From: Virgibacillus sp. SK37
GTDB lineage: Bacteria > Bacillota > Bacilli > Bacillales > Amphibacillaceae
Direction of reading: 5' to 3'
Assembly (NCBI RefSeq): GCF_000725285.1
Contig: NZ_CP007161.1
Location: 1,163,911 to 1,227,910, forward strand
Length of the DNA stretch: 64,000 bases
The translations under genes and the position numbers were made by a program. The notes beneath the pieces were generated by a model. The model made no database searches. It was not told where the DNA came from and was given only the letters and a program-made list of their open reading frames with translations. Below, piece after piece: positions 35,719-43,529 of the stretch (within the stretch, counting starts at the first letter, position 1; every line of letters begins with the position of its first letter).

Positions 35719-35895
35719 ATGAAATAAGTATCAATCATTGGAATTATATTTACTGTAGGGGTATTAGTTCTTTTAAAAGTTTTTCAGGATTCTATACCAA
35801 GAATTGATGAGCCAATAACAAATATACTCATTTTTCTGGGCTTTGTCACTTTTGCCATTATATATGGTATATCTCAAATTAAAAAAAGGAAATGA
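35719..35895 (+). pseudogene. Small membrane-protein gene with a stop at codon 3
   Basis: An ATG after GGGAGG is followed by AAA TAA. Behind that stop the same frame encodes a two-helix protein of 55 residues ending QIKKRK at 35895. A single base change in codon 3 would restore it. No alternative start with a binding site is seen. Confidence 0.5.
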
Positions 35896-35928
35896 AAAGT
35901 AAATATAAATGGAGGGAGTTCAAAGCAA

Positions 35929-36719
35929 GTGACGTTTGGAGAAAAACTTTTTAAATTGAGAAAGGAAAGAGGGTTTTCCCAAGAGGCCTTAGCAGAGAAA
36001 TTGAACACAACGAGGCAAGCCATTAGTAAATGGGAAAATGGTCAAGGTTATCCCGAAACTGAAAAACTTCTTATGATTGGAAATGTTTTTGGGGTTTCAA
36101 TGGACTATTTGTTAAAGGATTCCTCCTCACCTAGCAATGATAAGGAAGACGGATATTATGTTAGTAAAGAAATGGCAGAGGGTTATTTATTGTCTGCGCA
36201 TAAAATTTCTAAATATATGGCATTAGGTTTTTTTCTAATTGTCTTATCTTTTCTACCTTACTTTATCTTTAAGCAAGACCCAGCAATATATATATGATCC
36301 CAACTATCATTCTAGCTACTTTTGGGATAGGAATGTTTGTCACAGTATCATTCTTGGAAGAAAATCAATATAAGGTACTTAAAACAGAGCCTCTGTTATT
36401 TGACGAAAAACACCTGGAAGAATTAATTCAAAGATATGAAAACATGAAAAAAAGTTATGTCATTATTAATTTGGTAGGTATGTGTTTATTCGTTGCAGGC
36501 CTTTTAGCATCTGGCATTGAAAGAAAATATATTGATTCCGATTTTTTAGTTCCTTATTATCCGGTTTGTATTGGGATGATTGCGGTTGGTATCTATATTA
36601 TAATGCGAACTTCAATCCTACTTGAGGCATATAAACTTTTGGCGGAAAATAAAGTATATTCCAATAGTTTTAGCTTTAAATTTCGCAGAAAGATAAGAAA
36701 AAAGGTTGATGATTTTTAA
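35929..36719 (+). pseudogene. XRE-type membrane regulator split at an (AT)5 tract
   Basis: The first half (35929-36297) has a full HTH (LRKERGFSQEALAEKLNTTR) and one helix. The second half (36294-36719) has further helices and a basic tail. They are out of frame by two bases at an (AT)5 run at 36286-36295. Loss of one AT unit, or gain of two, would give a protein of about 262 residues, the usual length for HTH-membrane proteins. It may be a true frameshift or a reversible switch. A GTG start follows GGAGGG. Confidence 0.7.
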
Positions 36720-36820
36720 CTCATTTATATTATAAGTGAATGATTATTCTATAAAAGAGAGTAATTCACGAATAAGGTCTGGGCGTCTATCGGGTCAGTT
36801 TGCAAAAAGGAGATATAATT

Positions 36821-37108
36821 ATGTGGATAATATTAGGAGTTATTGCTATAGTAGCAACTCTTATAAATCTTTTTATGTATGGAACAGGGAAAGATTATAA
36901 ATTGGCAATGGCAGCGGGACTATCATTTACAGCACTAACACCTGTCTCAACATACAGTATGGTATCCGATTGGGTAAAAGCGGAGGATTGGGCTGCTTTG
37001 TTAGATGTAGTGCCTACAATGGAAACAGCATTATGGGTTTTGACGATTATATCAATTTTATTAAATATAACTCCTATACTTTTAGAGTTAAAAAGTAAAA
37101 ATAAATGA
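36821..37108 (+). CDS. Small membrane protein, paralogue of 9818-10120
   Basis: The 95-residue product has three helices and the shared motif AEDWAALLDV near residue 56. The ATG at 36821 follows AAAGGAGAT. Both paralogues lie in single-gene units of the accessory region. Confidence 0.75.
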   Translation: MWIILGVIAIVATLINLFMYGTGKDYKLAMAAGLSFTALTPVSTYSMVSDWVKAEDWAALLDVVPTMETALWVLTIISILLNITPILLELKSKNK

Positions 37109-37130
37109 TTTGTCTCGCAATTTAACAATA

Positions 37131-37158
37131 GGGCGCACTAGTTGATTAAATGTGTCCC
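37131..37158 (+). repeat. Dispersed hairpin
   Basis: GGGCGCAC and GTGTCCC enclose TAGTTGATTAAAT, 23 bases after the preceding stop. Confidence 0.7.
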
Positions 37159-37209
37159 TCATAAATGATATAACCTATAAGTTACAACTCTAGGTAAGAA
37201 GAGATTAAT

Positions 37210-37305
37210 ATGCCTGTATGCGAAAACTGTAAATATAAGTGGACTTATGCACTAACCACTAGGGAGCAACTCAGATTATTAGGAGGGATGAGATGCTCCA
37301 ATTAA
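37210..37305 (+). pseudogene. Truncated cxxc_20_cxxc-type gene
   Basis: An ATG opens PVCENCKYKWTYALTTREQL and ends MRCSN after 31 residues. It matches the N-terminal zinc-binding half of the protein at 58367, but stops before the second CxxC. The remaining helices are missing. Confidence 0.55.
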
Positions 37306-37435
37306 CTTTAATAAGGGATTTTACAAGGAGTCTGAATCCATAAATTCTAGGCAAGATCCTGTCGATGCATTAAAAATAATGGAAGATGTTCTGCGTAGCA
37401 AAAAATATATGGGTGGCCATTATATTAATAAATAG
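37303..37435 (+). pseudogene. C-terminal gene fragment of unknown family
   Basis: A frame without a start reads FYKESESINSRQDPVDALKI and ends KYMGGHYINK at 37435. It follows directly on the truncated cxxc gene in another frame, so two fragments have been joined. Confidence 0.35.
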
Positions 37436-37447
37436 TATTAAATTATT

Positions 37448-37474
37448 GGACGCAGTTGTTAAATAAGGCTGCCT
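37448..37474 (+). repeat. Dispersed hairpin, weak arms
   Basis: GGACGCAG and CTGCCTC enclose TTGTTAAATAAGG, 12 bases after a stop. It is followed by GGGCCTTTTT, so it may also end transcription. Confidence 0.6.
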
Positions 37475-37523
37475 CAAACGGGCCTTTTTATTGCAAAAAA
37501 TAAATGCTTAGGGGGGATCATTT

Positions 37524-38036
37524 TTGAAGATTATCGAGACGGAACGATTATATTTGAGGGAGTTAGAAATGGACGATATTAATGAATTATCGAAAGTGCT
37601 TTCCGACCCAGAATCCATGCAATATTACCCCCGCCCTTTTAACCAAGAAGAGGTAGAAAATTGGATTGAATGGAATATGAAAAACTATAAACAAGATAAA
37701 CATGGACTATGGGCAATTGTATTAAAAGATGGGGATACGTTTATCGGTGATTGTGGGATAACAATGCAGAACATTGATGGGGAAAGGTTACCAGAAATCG
37801 GATTTCACATTATTAAAGCGTATTGGAATAGAGGGTATGCCACAGAGGCAGCATTTGCTTGTAAGGAATACGCGTTTGATATTTTAGACTATCCAAAAAT
37901 ATTTTCGTATACGACTTTAAAAAATATTCACTCACAAAAAGTGGCAGAAAAAATTGGTATGAAAACCTATAAGTTTTTTGAGAAGAATGATGAAAAACAA
38001 ATTGCTCACGTTGCATACAAAGATAAGCCATGTTGA
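37524..38036 (+). CDS. GNAT acetyltransferase (RimJ/RimL type)
   Basis: The 170-residue protein begins IETERLYLRELEMDDINEL, has EIGFHIIKAYWNRGYATEAA as the acetyl-CoA motif (about 92-111) and NIHSQKVAEKIGMKTYKF. This is the typical N-acetyltransferase of the RimJ/RimL group, protein or small-molecule specific. The TTG start follows GGGGGG. Confidence 0.9.
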   Translation: MKIIETERLYLRELEMDDINELSKVLSDPESMQYYPRPFNQEEVENWIEWNMKNYKQDKHGLWAIVLKDGDTFIGDCGITMQNIDGERLPEIGFHIIKAYWNRGYATEAAFACKEYAFDILDYPKIFSYTTLKNIHSQKVAEKIGMKTYKFFEKNDEKQIAHVAYKDKPC

Positions 38037-38050
38037 GTAACTAAAAATCC

Positions 38051-38074
38051 CCCCATTATTCCAAAATAATGGGG
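38051..38074. terminator. Palindromic hairpin after the GNAT gene
   Basis: CCCCATTATT and AATAATGGGG are perfectly paired around a 4-base loop. The T run afterwards is absent, so termination is uncertain. Confidence 0.5.
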
Positions 38075-38334
38075 CTGATAATATCGGTTTGTTCACACCT
38101 TATTTTACCACATTGGATGTAAATGAACTCATTATCACGCTGCTTGTCTTTATCGTACTTATTTTTGTACTTGTATATTCTGCCAGACAACTTTCGAATA
38201 TTTCAGGTGGTGCAAGTTAGATTGAAAGGTTCAGCAGATGGGTTGTGGCAACGGTTTATATAGCGTTAGGTGTCTTTATCGTTTACGAAAACGACACCAT
38301 ACCCGACACTGATATCTATCCTGAATTAACTTGA
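38074..38334 (+). pseudogene. C-terminal relic of a CadD-type transporter gene
   Basis: One open frame with a single TAG at 38218 encodes IGLFTPYFTTL...ELIITLLVFIVLIFVLVY, then IERFSRWVVATVYIALGVFIVYE. This is the last two or three helices of cadmium-resistance transporter family proteins. The N-terminal two thirds are missing, and the start is now a terminator hairpin. Confidence 0.5.
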
Positions 38335-38468
38335 AGAAACTTTTCAAGCTTTCGAGAGAGTTCTCTCTCTTAGGAGGGTAATGATACCACATTAATTCGA
38401 CAATAAAAGTAGAATGGTAAAACGAAAAAGTAATGGAATTGGGGCTTGATACTACTATCAATTAAGTG

Positions 38469-38697
38469 ATGAAAAAAAACTATAATGAAATTGGAGAAGA
38501 GCATCAATATGTATTAAAAAAACTGAAGTAAAGAGCAATTGCTTACAGACTTAAGCGATAGTACAGGAAGAAGCATTTTACATGAACTAAACGATAAAGA
38601 ATTGAAGCTAGTAACAGATCATATTGATGATTTAATAACAACAGATCACAGCATAGTGGAAAAAGATAGATGGACAATTTGGAAGGCAGTGAAATAG
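38469..38697 (+). pseudogene. Frameshifted hypothetical gene
   Basis: An ATG at 38469 gives KKNYNEIGEEHQYVLKKLK, then a stop. The next frame continues KEQLLTDLSDSTGRSILHEL and ends TIWKAVK at 38697. One indel near 38530 joins them. The product would be small, soluble and helical. Family unknown. Confidence 0.45.
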
Positions 38698-38820
38698 TTA
38701 ATTGGATAGAGGTATGACCACACTTGGCGGAATACTTGCAAAACATTATATGGGGTGAATAAGAATGTGCATTCGGATTAATAAACAAATCAATATTTAA
38801 ATGCACATTAAGTTAAAAAA

Positions 38821-38853
38821 AGATCCGTTTTTAAATAAACGGGTCTTTTTTTG
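38821..38853 (+). terminator. Intrinsic terminator
   Basis: AGATCCGTTT and AAACGGGTCT pair with one mismatch and are followed by eight T. It isolates the following operon. Confidence 0.85.
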
Positions 38854-38907
38854 TGTAATAATATTTAGCATTTTTAAAGTAAATATTAAATAATGTTAAA
38901 TAAATGT

Positions 38908-38935
38908 TTTACATAGTCAATATTTATGTTAAAGT
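38908..38935 (+). promoter_or_regulatory. Probable promoter of the DUF2089/ABC operon
   Basis: TTTACA and TAAAGT with a 16-base spacer lie 34 bases before the first start codon, in very AT-rich DNA. Confidence 0.5.
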
Positions 38936-38968
38936 AAAATTACATATTAGATGAGATGGGGTGACTAA

Positions 38969-39268
38969 ATGGATATAAAAGATGTTCCGAATTGGATTTT
39001 ATCATTAGACGGGGAAGACGTGGAATTCATTAAAAAATTTGTTATGAATTCAGGGTCTTTAAAAGAAATCGCAAAAATTTATGAGGTTTCTTATCCGACA
39101 GTAAGGATTAAGTTAGATAGGTTAATTGAAAAAATAAAATTAAACGATGCTGCGGATAATGAGGAGTTTATAACTTTCATTAAACAACTTTCAATTGATG
39201 ATCGTATTAACTTGGAAGAGGCAAAGCTAATTATAGATAAATATAAAAAAGAAAAGAGTGATAAATAA
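38969..39268 (+). CDS. DUF2089-type HTH regulator
   Basis: The 99-residue protein opens WILSLDGEDVEFIKKFVMNSGSLKE (given in part as residues 9-32) and then has EIAKIYEVSYPTVRIKLDRL, a winged HTH-like recognition segment. This is the DUF2089 layout without the zinc ribbon. As first gene of an operon with two membrane proteins and an ABC transporter, it is the probable regulator. The following start overlaps its stop by one base. Confidence 0.82.
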   Translation: MDIKDVPNWILSLDGEDVEFIKKFVMNSGSLKEIAKIYEVSYPTVRIKLDRLIEKIKLNDAADNEEFITFIKQLSIDDRINLEEAKLIIDKYKKEKSDK

Positions 39269-39558
39269 TGTTAGGTTATGTAATTGCTATACCAATTACA
39301 ATATTAGTACTTACTCTGCACCATGAATTATCTACAAGGGAACGTGCTTGGCCAGGGGGAATATTCCCTGCAATTTACTTTATTGTTTTCGGATACCTAT
39401 TAATTACAAAAGATCTGGATATAAATTCATCACGAGATATTTTTTTCTATATATTGGGGTTCGGAGTCTTTGTGGGGATATGGATTGATGGCAGGAACTC
39501 CCTGAAGAGAAAGATAAAGAAAGAATTAGATAAAATGAAGTCTTATGATATGAAATAG
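39268..39558 (+). CDS. Membrane protein, tandem paralogue 1
   Basis: The 96-residue protein has three helices, the motif HHELSTRE near residue 18 and a C-terminal KKELDKMKSYD. The next gene encodes a protein of the same length and layout. These are probably accessory subunits of the ABC transporter encoded downstream, or targets of the DUF2089 regulator. Confidence 0.8.
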   Translation: MLGYVIAIPITILVLTLHHELSTRERAWPGGIFPAIYFIVFGYLLITKDLDINSSRDIFFYILGFGVFVGIWIDGRNSLKRKIKKELDKMKSYDMK

Positions 39559-39616
39559 ATTAGCATTTAACGATATTTTTCAATACAAACAATAATGATT
39601 GGAGAGGACAGACGAT

Positions 39617-39907
39617 ATGGGATGGTTACTTAATTTACTAATAACAATTTTGATACTGGTTCTTCAGCACTTTCTCTCAACGAGGAGAAAACCATTATGG
39701 GGAGGTCTACTACCGGTATTTTATATCATATTCTTAATATGTGTTAAGCTTTTAGGATTATTTGATTCCAATGAAACAAAAGATTTTTGGTTTATCGCCA
39801 TTTTAGGAACAACAATATTACTTTCAATTTGGGCTTCAGGAAGAGAGTCTCTCGCCAAAAAAAGGAAAAAAGAATTGGAAAAAATGGAATCTCATGATTT
39901 GAGATGA
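39617..39907 (+). CDS. Membrane protein, tandem paralogue 2
   Basis: The 96-residue protein has QHFLSTRRKPLWGG near residue 17 and ends KKELEKMESHDLR. Helix layout and both end motifs match the preceding gene, so the pair arose by tandem duplication. The ATG at 39617 follows GGAGAGG. Confidence 0.8.
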   Translation: MGWLLNLLITILILVLQHFLSTRRKPLWGGLLPVFYIIFLICVKLLGLFDSNETKDFWFIAILGTTILLSIWASGRESLAKKRKKELEKMESHDLR

Positions 39908-39935
39908 TTTATAAAACTGAAAAGGGGAGATAAAA

Positions 39936-40634
39936 ATGTTCCATGTGTTAAAACATGAGTTTACTGATTCATTTAAAAGTGTGCGATCCATTTTAATTAT
40001 TTTATTTATTACGTATGTTTCTTACCAATCAGCCACATTTATTGATAGCAATCCAGGTTTAATCGATGAGATTATGAAAAGTGGTGGAGAAGAGGGTTCT
40101 GCATATACAGCCGCGATTGCGTTAATTGTGTTAGTATTTGGGTTTTTATTTGTATTTGCAACTTCTCACGATTTGATCAACAAGGAAATTGAATTAAGAA
40201 CGATGCGTTTACTTGTGACAAAAGTGTCAAGAGCGCAGATCGTGGTAGGTAAATTTTTAGGCATAATGTTATTTTGGGTGATAACGGTATCGATATCATT
40301 TATCGTACTATCCATCATGGCTGGTTCGTGGTTTCCGAAAGATTATTTTCAATCCTTAATATTTTTATTTTATATTGTTAGCTTTGTGGTTTTAATTTCC
40401 ACAGTATTTACAAAGTCAAAATTAACGATGTTCTTGGGTATTTTGCTCGGTATTGCCTTGCCAATTATAGGACTTGTTGCAATATTCTCTGATAAATGGT
40501 ATTTAGCACCATTCAAATATTTATTGCCTTACAAATACCTAGAAGGTTCAATTGGTTTGATGTTCATTCCGATAGTTATTGGAGTCATCTACTTGTTAAT
40601 AGCTGTTTTTATTATGCAAAGAAAGGATTTATAA
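39936..40634 (+). CDS. ABC transporter permease (ABC-2 type)
   Basis: The 232-residue protein has six helices. The cytoplasmic segment SHDLINKEIELRTMRLLVTK between helices 2 and 3 is the coupling loop typical of ABC-2 exporters. AAAGGGGAG precedes the ATG. Its stop touches the ATPase start, so the two are cotranslated partners. Substrate unknown. Confidence 0.9.
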   Translation: MFHVLKHEFTDSFKSVRSILIILFITYVSYQSATFIDSNPGLIDEIMKSGGEEGSAYTAAIALIVLVFGFLFVFATSHDLINKEIELRTMRLLVTKVSRAQIVVGKFLGIMLFWVITVSISFIVLSIMAGSWFPKDYFQSLIFLFYIVSFVVLISTVFTKSKLTMFLGILLGIALPIIGLVAIFSDKWYLAPFKYLLPYKYLEGSIGLMFIPIVIGVIYLLIAVFIMQRKDL

Positions 40635-41549
40635 ATGATGAACATAATTGAAGTTAATCATCTAACGAAAAAGTATGGAAGCACAGAAGTGTTAAAGAAT
40701 ATTAACTTAGAAATCCACCAAGGCGAAGTTTTTGGATTCGTAGGTCATAACGGGGCTGGTAAATCCACCTTCATTCACACTATTACAGGTATAACCAATA
40801 AAAGCGCTGGCTCATTCAAGATAATGGGAGTTTCAGATAACAAGTTAAATAAGGTGAAAAATAGAGTTGGTGTAATGCCAGACGTATCTAATTTATATGG
40901 GAACATGAAAGGATTGCAATTTTTGAATTATATGGGAAAATTGACGGGAGATAAGCGTAGTAAGAAAGACTATGAAACTCTAATAAGAGATGTCGGGCTA
41001 GAAGGGGCGGAAAAGAAAAGAATCAACTCATATTCCTTTGGTATGAAAAAGAAAATTTGTATAGCTCAAGCTTTACTGGGAAATCCTAAGTTAATTATTC
41101 TGGATGAGCCAACATCGGGTCTTGATCCAGAATCAGCAATTAACATACGAAATTTAGTGACAAGACTACAGAACCAAGGAAAAACGATTCTTCTTACCTC
41201 ACACAATTTAGATGAAATCGATAAAGTAAGTGATAGGGTTGGCATTCTAAGCGATGGTGTTATTAAAAAGCTAGGTACACCTCGCCAATTAAAAGAGGAA
41301 ACAGGTGCAGGGGTTACCATTTCCGTTAGAACAAAACCTGCATTGCAAGAAGAAGACTTACAAAAATTGTCTGAGAAACTCAAATTGGATATAATCTTAG
41401 TTGAAACAAGGAGAGGATACACATTCTTACAAGTCACTTCAGAAGAAGACATGCCAAAACTGTCAAAAGAGATAATTAAATCTGGTGTTTTTTTGTATGA
41501 AATGAAAGTTGAACAGCGTTCATTAGAGGACGTCTTTATGAATACTTAA
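40635..41549 (+). CDS. ABC transporter ATP-binding protein
   Basis: The 304-residue ATPase has Walker A GHNGAGKST (about 36-44), signature YSFGMKKKI, Walker B LIILDEPTSGLD and the switch His in LTSHNLDE. The extra C-terminal domain is typical of multidrug/bacteriocin-type exporters (CcmA class). It follows the permease directly. The operon may export a peptide or drug or answer envelope stress. Confidence 0.93.
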   Translation: MMNIIEVNHLTKKYGSTEVLKNINLEIHQGEVFGFVGHNGAGKSTFIHTITGITNKSAGSFKIMGVSDNKLNKVKNRVGVMPDVSNLYGNMKGLQFLNYMGKLTGDKRSKKDYETLIRDVGLEGAEKKRINSYSFGMKKKICIAQALLGNPKLIILDEPTSGLDPESAINIRNLVTRLQNQGKTILLTSHNLDEIDKVSDRVGILSDGVIKKLGTPRQLKEETGAGVTISVRTKPALQEEDLQKLSEKLKLDIILVETRRGYTFLQVTSEEDMPKLSKEIIKSGVFLYEMKVEQRSLEDVFMNT

Positions 41550-41682
41550 ATTGAAGATGGATGTCACATGCGTCTTCAATAAAAATGAAATTTCAAAGTT
41601 CCGCTTGAAAGCTATAATCGCACAAGGCTGTGTCAGAGTCGGACCATGGGGTTCCAAATGATTTTGAGTAAAGAGGTGTTGT

Positions 41683-41959
41683 ATGATGGATATTATTTTT
41701 ATAGAAATGCTGCTCTTGGTTATTGGCTTTTATTTAGTTTTTTATGTTGTTAAACTAAATGAACGCGTCAAAGGTATTAGGTACACTCTAGACCTTATCT
41801 CTAAATAGATATTCCTGAAAATCCAATCAATGATGAGTTACGTGAATTAATTAACCATGGTGACGATGTAAAAGCAGTAAAAAAGTACGCGAAACATTAG
41901 GTTCATCATTGGTCGAGGGGAAACAATATGTGGATGCTTTAAAACTTGAAATGAAATAA
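41683..41959 (+). pseudogene. Membrane-anchored L7/L12 C-terminal-domain protein, two frameshifts
   Basis: The frame from the ATG at 41683 (after AGAGGTG) encodes a transmembrane helix and a short coiled linker and stops at 41808. A second frame reads IPENPINDELRELINHGDDV, and a third KVRETLGSSLVEGKQYVDAL, ending at 41959. The last two parts fit the ribosomal L7/L12 C-terminal fold (AVKKVRE.LG.SL.E.K..VD). The second frameshift lies in a run of six A. Confidence 0.65.
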
Positions 41960-41973
41960 TCATTAACAGCACT

Positions 41974-42030
41974 CGGGCGAAAATATTAAAAAGGCTATGC
42001 CATTATTTGGCCATTTTGCGGAATAAAATG
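41974..42030 (+). repeat. Dispersed repeat, degraded copy
   Basis: TCGGGCG, then TATTAAAAAGGCTATGCCATT and TTGGCCATTTTGCGGAATAA. The pieces occur in a different order from standard copies. It begins 15 bases after the preceding stop. Confidence 0.5.
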
Positions 42031-42064
42031 ATAAGTTAACTTTATTAAAGGGGGTTAGATACTT

Positions 42065-42514
42065 GTGACTCAATATGTATATATTGCTTCACCAAATAGG
42101 TTGCCCCAAGGCACGTTCGGTTTAAATCCCATATCTACTAAACAACCTAACATTTTTGACAGTGAACTAGACTTTGTGTATCTCTATTTCGAAAATAACT
42201 ACGATGAGAAGCTAAAACAAAAGTTTTCATATAGTCCTTATTTCTCATTCAATTACCAAGTAGCAACATACTCGAATTATATGCCATTAAAACTTGAATT
42301 AAAGGGGACTGCTGAGGAAGGAAAAGTTTTGGATATATTATATTCTTATTTAGAAAAGGCTGTTCAATCCAGTGGAATTGTTGAGTATTTCACTTCACTT
42401 AATGGCAAAGAGGATTTGGGTGTTTCATTGCGGAGAGAAGTTCGTTGGATAGAGATAAAAACATCTTATGATTTAGTGTTGAAAGATCGTGAATTTTGGG
42501 TAATCACGCAATAA
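42065..42514 (+). CDS. Hypothetical protein
   Basis: The 149-residue soluble protein begins TQYVYIASPNRLPQGTFG and ends LVLKDREFWVITQ. There is no signal peptide. I recognise no domain. GTG start ten bases after GGGGG. Confidence 0.7.
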   Translation: MTQYVYIASPNRLPQGTFGLNPISTKQPNIFDSELDFVYLYFENNYDEKLKQKFSYSPYFSFNYQVATYSNYMPLKLELKGTAEEGKVLDILYSYLEKAVQSSGIVEYFTSLNGKEDLGVSLRREVRWIEIKTSYDLVLKDREFWVITQ

Positions 42515-42551
42515 AATTTCGTACAGCAATTGAAGAATTAGTTCAACAAAA

Positions 42552-42579
42552 GGGCGCGGTTGTGGAAAAGCATTGTGCC
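42552..42579 (+). repeat. Dispersed hairpin
   Basis: GGGCGC and GTGCC enclose GGTTGTGGAAAAGCATT, 38 bases after a stop and followed by GGTCATTTTCTT. Confidence 0.65.
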
Positions 42580-42661
42580 AGAATTAGGTCATTTTCTTAA
42601 AATTGAATAAAATCTTATAAGACTACATTCTTCATAGGATGTAGTTTTTATACGTTTAAAA

Positions 42662-42679
42662 TGTAAAGAAATATTTACA
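42662..42679. promoter_or_regulatory. Operator candidate 1 overlapping the -35 box
   Basis: TGTAAA - six bases - TTTACA is a perfect inverted repeat. Its right arm is the -35 box. It shares GTAAA-N6-TTTAC with the second site 43 bp downstream. Confidence 0.55.
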
Positions 42680-42701
42680 AAAGGTGAAAATACGTTATAA
42701 T
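42674..42701 (+). promoter_or_regulatory. Promoter of the XRE/membrane-protein pair
   Basis: TTTACA, a 16-base spacer and TATAAT lie 39 bases before the GTG start of the regulator. Confidence 0.65.
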
Positions 42702-42705
42702 ATAA

Positions 42706-42721
42706 GTAAAGATTTCTTTAC
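42706..42721. promoter_or_regulatory. Operator candidate 2 downstream of the -10 box
   Basis: GTAAAGATTTCTTTAC is a 16-bp inverted repeat with two mismatched central bases. It has the same half-sites and spacing as operator 1, and lies where bound repressor would block initiation. Confidence 0.55.
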
Positions 42722-42740
42722 AAAAAAGGCGGTGAATACT

Positions 42741-42953
42741 GTGCCTGTCAAAAATAATATTAAACAGATTAGAAAAGAACGAGGTATTAAACAATTAAAG
42801 ATGGCGGAGGATTTACAGGTAACACGGCAAACCTTTACCGCAATCGAAAATAATAAATATAACCCAAGTCTGGAGCTTGCTCTTAAAATTGTGAAATACT
42901 TTGATGTTCCATTGCAAGATGTATTTATATTAGAAGAGGAGGAGAAAAAATGA
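42741..42953 (+). CDS. XRE-family transcriptional regulator
   Basis: The 70-residue single-HTH protein reads IKQIRKERGIKQLKMAEDLQ, then VTRQTFTAIENNKYNPSLELALK. This is the pattern of short Xre regulators that pair with small membrane proteins. Its stop overlaps the start of such a gene by four bases. It is likely autoregulated through the two GTAAA-N6-TTTAC sites in its promoter. GTG start after GGCGGTGA. Confidence 0.9.
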   Translation: MPVKNNIKQIRKERGIKQLKMAEDLQVTRQTFTAIENNKYNPSLELALKIVKYFDVPLQDVFILEEEEKK

Positions 42954-43348
42954 AGAAGGAATTACAAAAGTGGAATTTGGCTTTTATGGCTGTTTGCATA
43001 ATGTTTGGTGCAATAATTGGATTAATAATTATTTATGCTATTACTGGAGAGTTTAATTTTAGTTCCTTACTTGGATTTATAACTGGTGCTACTATCTTAT
43101 TCATCATTAATGTTATAAAGGTCCTTGTGAAAAATGATAATACACCCGAAACAGATGAACGAACAAGAAAAAATATGCTAAAATTCCTGTTGTATGCATC
43201 AAATATTTTTATAGGAGTGCTTTTTATAACATTAGGGATAATTACGATTTTAGGAATGGAAAGTATTTCAATCACCTATTTATGGATAATTATCATTGCT
43301 TATTTATGGTTTAGTGGAATAGGCGGATTTATTGTAAGTCGAAAATAA
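42950..43348 (+). CDS. Membrane partner of the XRE regulator
   Basis: The 132-residue protein has four helices in two pairs, split by a charged segment VKNDNTPETDERTRKNML (about 61-78). The segment TDER.R is typical of DUF2178-like proteins encoded next to short Xre regulators. It overlaps the regulator by four bases. A role in sensing or signalling is guessed, not shown. Confidence 0.82.
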   Translation: MKKELQKWNLAFMAVCIMFGAIIGLIIIYAITGEFNFSSLLGFITGATILFIINVIKVLVKNDNTPETDERTRKNMLKFLLYASNIFIGVLFITLGIITILGMESISITYLWIIIIAYLWFSGIGGFIVSRK

Positions 43349-43375
43349 ATTGATAGAAGATTTTCTTCATCAATC

Positions 43376-43406
43376 GGGCGCACATCTGGAATAAAGGATA
43401 GCGCCC
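43376..43406 (+). repeat. Dispersed hairpin, most perfect copy
   Basis: GGGCGC and GCGCCC enclose ACATCTGGAATAAAGGATA, 28 bases after a stop and followed by GTAGGGCCATTTA. Confidence 0.8.
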
Positions 43407-43529
43407 AATTTGCCATTGTAGGGCCATTTAATTGGATTAGTTGCACATTAGATCTTATTAGAAAAACATTTAGGGAAGCTAATGATGAACGTGTTATATA
43501 CTTAAAATAAGAATGGGGTTGGGGGTATT

